From: an uncultured Collinsella sp.
GTDB lineage: Bacteria > Actinomycetota > Coriobacteriia > Coriobacteriales > Coriobacteriaceae
Direction of reading: 5' to 3'
NCBI GenBank assembly: GCA_902470915.1
Contig: CABRIB010000008.1
Coordinates: 1 to 33,375 of the forward strand
Length of the DNA: 33,375 nt
Positions 30,710 to 33,375 of the stretch are shown here, in pieces; position 1 is the first letter of the stretch; each line of letters starts with the position of its first letter. A program made the position numbers and the translations under genes. The notes below the pieces were generated by a model. It worked only from the letters and a program-made list of their open reading frames with translations, was not told where the DNA came from and did not search any database.

Positions 30710-31249
30710 CTAGTAGTTCACCACCTGCTCCTCAAAGTACGCCTTGGGGTGGTTGCACACCGGGCACACCTCAGGCGCCTCGGCACCCACATGCAGGTGC
30801 CCGCAGTTCAGGCACTTCCACACCTTTACGCCCTCACGCTCAAACACCTCGCCCGACTCGATGCGCTCGACGAGCTTGTTGTAGCGCTCCTCGTGGGCCT
30901 TCTCGACGGCGGCGACACCACGGAACTTTGCGGCAATCTCGGCAAAGCCCTCTTCCTCGGCGGTCTTGGCAAACTCGTCGTACATCGTGGTCCACTCGTA
31001 GTTCTCACCCGCGGCGGCATCGCGCAGATTGTCCAGGGTATCGGGGACGGCGCCATCGTGCAGATACTTAAACCACAGTTTGGCGTGCTCGGACTCGTTG
31101 CCAGCCGTCTCGGCAAAGATGTTCGAGATTTGAACGTAGCCGTCCTTCTTGGCCTTGGAGGCATAGTAGCGATACTTGGTGTGTGCCTGGGACTCACCGG
31201 CAAAAGCGGTCTCGAGGTTCTTCTTGGTTTGGGAATTCTCAAAATCCAT
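30710..31249 (-). CDS. rbr: Rubrerythrin
   Basis: Rubrerythrin reduces hydrogen peroxide in the cytoplasm of anaerobes. The 179 residues have a ferritin-like diiron domain (about 1-135) with helices carrying Glu and His ligands (ETAFAGESQAHTKYRYYA, ETAGNESEHAKLW, AAVEKAHEERY). A C-terminal rubredoxin domain has CLNCG and CPVCNHP (two CxxC iron ligands). The start at MDFENS is chosen because AAGGGA lies nine bases upstream. Its presence fits an anaerobic gut organism. It is followed by the family B hairpin. Confidence 0.94.
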   Translation of the reverse strand: MDFENSQTKKNLETAFAGESQAHTKYRYYASKAKKDGYVQISNIFAETAGNESEHAKLWFKYLHDGAVPDTLDNLRDAAAGENYEWTTMYDEFAKTAEEEGFAEIAAKFRGVAAVEKAHEERYNKLVERIESGEVFEREGVKVWKCLNCGHLHVGAEAPEVCPVCNHPKAYFEEQVVNY

Positions 31250-31363
31250 AGGTGTACTTCCCTTCAACGCATGCCGCCCGTAGGCTTCGAGCGGCCTCGT
31301 CTTTAGGATGCCCTCATGTCGGAAATCTAAACCTTACAATCCTGTTCTTCAGATTTGCACGGG

Positions 31364-32269
31364 CTAGATGCTCAGCCAGCGATCGCCCTCGGCTCGGCAA
31401 AAGCCCTCACGCTCCAGGTCGGCCAGAATGCCCGCGACAAGCTCGCGCTCGACCGGTCCACGCCCAGCCGCCGCTTCCATCTCGTTAACGCCCACCACGG
31501 CATCAGCAAGCGTAATCCCCGCCGGCTGGCCATCGCGCGCTGCCAGCAACATGCGCACGATATGCGCGCGCTTTTGGCGACGTGAGCCCTCAAACTTTGA
31601 TTGACGGCTATAGCCCGCCGAGCGCCTGGACGGATTGGGCAACGTCTTTTTTAGATATGCGCCGTAATCTAGCAACGCGTAATACCACGCGCGCGGCGTA
31701 TCGGCATCATCGAGCGGCGCGGCAAAGGGAGCAATCTCGTCGGTCGCCGCACCGGGGGCCGCCGGACAGGCCGCCTGAATCAGCGGCACCAGCTCGCGAT
31801 CGGGAACAGCCGGTACATCGGGAAAGAAGTGATGCAGAAAGACCGTGCGCACGTTGGTCTCCAGATACACGCCCGGAAGATCAAACGCAAACGACCGGAT
31901 ACCTTGCGCCGTTGCCGGTCCAATACCAGGCAGAGCGACCAAGTCGCACGTCTCGTGCGGAAACTCCCCGCCCCAATCCTCTACGACCCGTTGAGCGGCC
32001 CCGTGAAGCGCCAGAGCGCGTCGGTTGTAGCCCATGCCCTGCCAAGCGTCCAAAACATCGGAAGGCGCGGCCTGGGCAAGCGCCTGCACGGTCGGAAAGC
32101 GATCGAGCCACGCCGGCATACGCGTCTCCACGCGCGGCACCTGTGTTTGCTGCAGCATGACCTCGGAAAGCCAAATGATGTACGGATCGCGCGTGCGGCG
32201 CCACGGAAGGTCGCGATAACGCAGGACCCCTTCCGAACGAATCATCGAACGAAAGGGGTCCTGAATCAT
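31364..32269 (-). CDS. mutY: A/G-specific adenine glycosylase (MutY) homologue lacking the Fe-S cluster
   Basis: MutY removes adenine mispaired with 8-oxoguanine. The 301 residues include catalytic Glu36 in WLSEVMLQQTQV, the QGMGYNRRA loop and the helix-hairpin-helix LPGIGPATAQG (113-123). The usual catalytic-site Asp motif DGNV reads ETNV (Glu137). After LDYGAYLKK the protein continues NPSRRSAGYSRQSKFEGSRR, with no cysteines where the [4Fe-4S] loop should be. The C-terminal part (about 230-301) looks like a winged helix instead of the NUDIX-like MutY domain. AAGGAG lies seven bases before the start. It is 21 bp downstream of the Rrf2 gene and probably co-transcribed. Cluster-less MutY-like proteins exist in other bacteria, but the substrate here is inferred. 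Confidence 0.8.
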   Translation of the reverse strand: MIQDPFRSMIRSEGVLRYRDLPWRRTRDPYIIWLSEVMLQQTQVPRVETRMPAWLDRFPTVQALAQAAPSDVLDAWQGMGYNRRALALHGAAQRVVEDWGGEFPHETCDLVALPGIGPATAQGIRSFAFDLPGVYLETNVRTVFLHHFFPDVPAVPDRELVPLIQAACPAAPGAATDEIAPFAAPLDDADTPRAWYYALLDYGAYLKKTLPNPSRRSAGYSRQSKFEGSRRQKRAHIVRMLLAARDGQPAGITLADAVVGVNEMEAAAGRGPVERELVAGILADLEREGFCRAEGDRWLSI

Positions 32270-32290
32270 GGCTATGCTCCTTATGCGGCG

Positions 32291-32776
32291 CTATTCCTCC
32301 CGGCAAGCGAACGCGCAGGTGGCGTACTCGGGAAACGCGTCGCGGTCGGCGAACTTGGGATCGACGGCCGGGAACTGGCGGTGAGCGACGATGTCGCCGA
32401 GCGAAACGGAATCGAGGTAATCGCGCATCAACGCCTGGGCTCCGGCCCACAGGGGATGATAGCAGCACGTGCCCATGCGCGCACAGTCACCATCGGGCGC
32501 GGTGCAATCATTCATAACCATAGGGCCTTGAACGGCCTCGACGACCTGGCGGATAGTGACGTCGTCCGGACTGACCTTGAGACGCATGCCACCGTGGACG
32601 CCACGCAGGCTCTCCACAATACCGGCCTGGACCAAACCGTGCTGAATCGAGCGGGCAAACGAATACGGAACATTGACCTCTTCGGCAGCGGTGCGAACAG
32701 AAAGCAAACGCTCCGGATCCTCGGCAAGCATCGCCAACATACGAAGGGCGTAATCAGTCTTCCTCGATATGTCCAT
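32291..32776 (-). CDS. Rrf2-family transcriptional regulator
   Basis: Rrf2 proteins (IscR, NsrR, RsrR) sense iron-sulfur status, nitric oxide or redox state. The 161 residues have a winged helix (about 1-75: MDISRKTDYALRMLAMLAED, then VPYSFARSIQHGLVQAGIV and RGVHGGMRL). A cysteine group at 91, 98, 104 and 105 could ligate a cluster, in the position used by NsrR and IscR. GAAAGGGG precedes the ATG. It leads the transcription unit containing mutY, so oxidative or nitrosative stress control of the repair gene is plausible. Confidence 0.9.
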   Translation of the reverse strand: MDISRKTDYALRMLAMLAEDPERLLSVRTAAEEVNVPYSFARSIQHGLVQAGIVESLRGVHGGMRLKVSPDDVTIRQVVEAVQGPMVMNDCTAPDGDCARMGTCCYHPLWAGAQALMRDYLDSVSLGDIVAHRQFPAVDPKFADRDAFPEYATCAFACREE

Positions 32777-33097
32777 TTTTCCCCTTTCAAGGAATACGAA
32801 CAGCTCGAACGAGCTCCGGGCCGAACTTGTGTCGAGACGCTAAATGACCGCAGGACATCCAAATGGTAAATCGGATATCCACTGAGTGCCGCGCTTGGAG
32901 CGAAATGCATCAGATGCGGCCTACAATGCAATTTAGTATAACCTAACCCCCTGTCTCGTTGAACAGGTGTTGCGCAACAAAGCTGTTGTTTAGACAGATA
33001 TGCTTATTAGATTTTACTTGCGTTCCCGAAGGGGCGGGGATTCTGGGCGAAGATGCGCCAGGGCGATCGTTCTATCGAAACAAAGTGCATCAAACGC
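32777..33097. other. Intergenic region upstream of the Rrf2 gene, no gene recognised
   Basis: About 320 bp between the Rrf2 start and the tRNA terminator. A minus-strand TATACT (32935-32940) is a candidate -10 box for the Rrf2 gene, with a poor -35. A small inverted repeat CCTGT/ACAGG lies near 32951-32968. I see no convincing coding frame. Confidence 0.45.
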
Positions 33098-33124
33098 AAA
33101 AAGCCACGTCCGAAGACGTGGCTT
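33098..33124 (-). terminator. Intrinsic terminator of tRNA-Asp
   Basis: AAGCCACGTC and GACGTGGCTT (33101-33110 with 33115-33124) form a 10-bp stem with a CGAA loop. On the minus strand it is followed by TTTGCG after the paired TT. It lies 10 bp after the tRNA 3' end. Confidence 0.85.
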
Positions 33125-33133
33125 TAATTGCGT

Positions 33134-33211
<78 letters not shown>

Positions 33212-33257
33212 AGGCAGGCGTTCGCGTTTGTTTCCGCTCGCGTGCGCTGCGGGGATT

Positions 33258-33312
33258 AGTATACACAGAAGTCTGTCCGGCGCGCAACAACTTTTTTGAA
33301 AAAATTTTTGGG
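33258..33312 (-). promoter_or_regulatory. Probable tRNA-Asp promoter with A/T-rich upstream element
   Basis: On the minus strand TATACT (33258-33263) is preceded at 18 bp by TTGCGC (33282-33287). Immediately upstream is a run of A and T tracts (33291-33312), like the UP elements of stable-RNA promoters. The -10 lies about 47 bp before the tRNA 5' end. The remaining bases to 33375 show no gene. Confidence 0.6.
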
Positions 33313-33375
33313 GCCATCCGGGAGGGACTCCGGGGCTGGGGCGGGGGTTAAGTTTGCTGCTCTACAGTCCTGCGC

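Noticed and set aside
32223..32264. Inverted repeat AGGACCCCTT / AAAGGGGTCCT
   Set aside because: It lies wholly inside the first codons of mutY with no T-tract; it may be chance or a minor mRNA structure, so it is not listed as a site.
33348..33375. Possible tail of a minus-strand gene at the right end (RRTVEQQT then stop)
   Set aside because: Eight codons with a stop are too few to distinguish from chance.

Overview
The window is about 33 kb of GC-rich chromosomal DNA, most likely from a gut Coriobacteriia close to Collinsella. I infer this from the high G+C, the proteins' overall character, a mannose-family PTS beside sugar-phosphate deglycases, and many short palindromic repeats; no 16S gene is present to confirm it. 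The first 46 bases are not genomic: they match the end of an Illumina P7 primer, an i7 index and the Nextera read-2 transposon end. The sequence is therefore an assembled contig starting at an untrimmed adapter. No phage, IS transposase, CRISPR array or plasmid gene is seen.

Left part (48-2395): the tail of an unidentified gene, metA with the Glu111 typical of the acetyl-CoA-using form, and a divergent L-2-hydroxyacid (hydroxyisocaproate-type) dehydrogenase with a strong terminator.

Central accessory region (2444-17122): this looks like a locus for Amadori compounds (fructoselysine/glucoselysine-type fructosamines). It has three SIS-fold deglycases of the FrlB/FraB/GfrE-GfrF type, three GntR/UTRA repressors, a complete mannose-family PTS (IIAB fusion, IIC, IID) and a regulated EamA permease. 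In this model the PTS imports and phosphorylates the fructosamine, a deglycase splits the phosphorylated product into glucose-6-phosphate (or a related hexose phosphate) and the free amine, and each repressor senses its own phosphorylated ligand. Repeated sites with three different sequences lie at the promoters, which lets a repressor be proposed for each. recQ, a YitT-family membrane protein and a HAD phosphatase are interleaved. The intergenic spaces hold several repeat families, including a 98-99 nt covarying hairpin element present twice.

Right part (17144-33375): a mostly housekeeping run on the minus strand: GNAT acetyltransferase, threonine aldolase, PAP2 phosphatase, mfd, nth, an ABC exporter, rmuC, a two-gene nucleotidyltransferase/HTH module resembling AbiE, two unknown membrane proteins, rubrerythrin, a mutY homologue lacking the iron-sulfur cysteines with an Rrf2 regulator upstream, and tRNA-Asp. 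DNA repair is notably represented (recQ, mfd, nth, rmuC, mutY). Two minus-strand genes, the 29.8-30.4 kb membrane protein and rubrerythrin, are followed by a second covarying structure: unrelated long stem arms around the same 19-nt loop, then near-identical intrinsic terminators. These two structured-element families are the best candidates here for undescribed biology.
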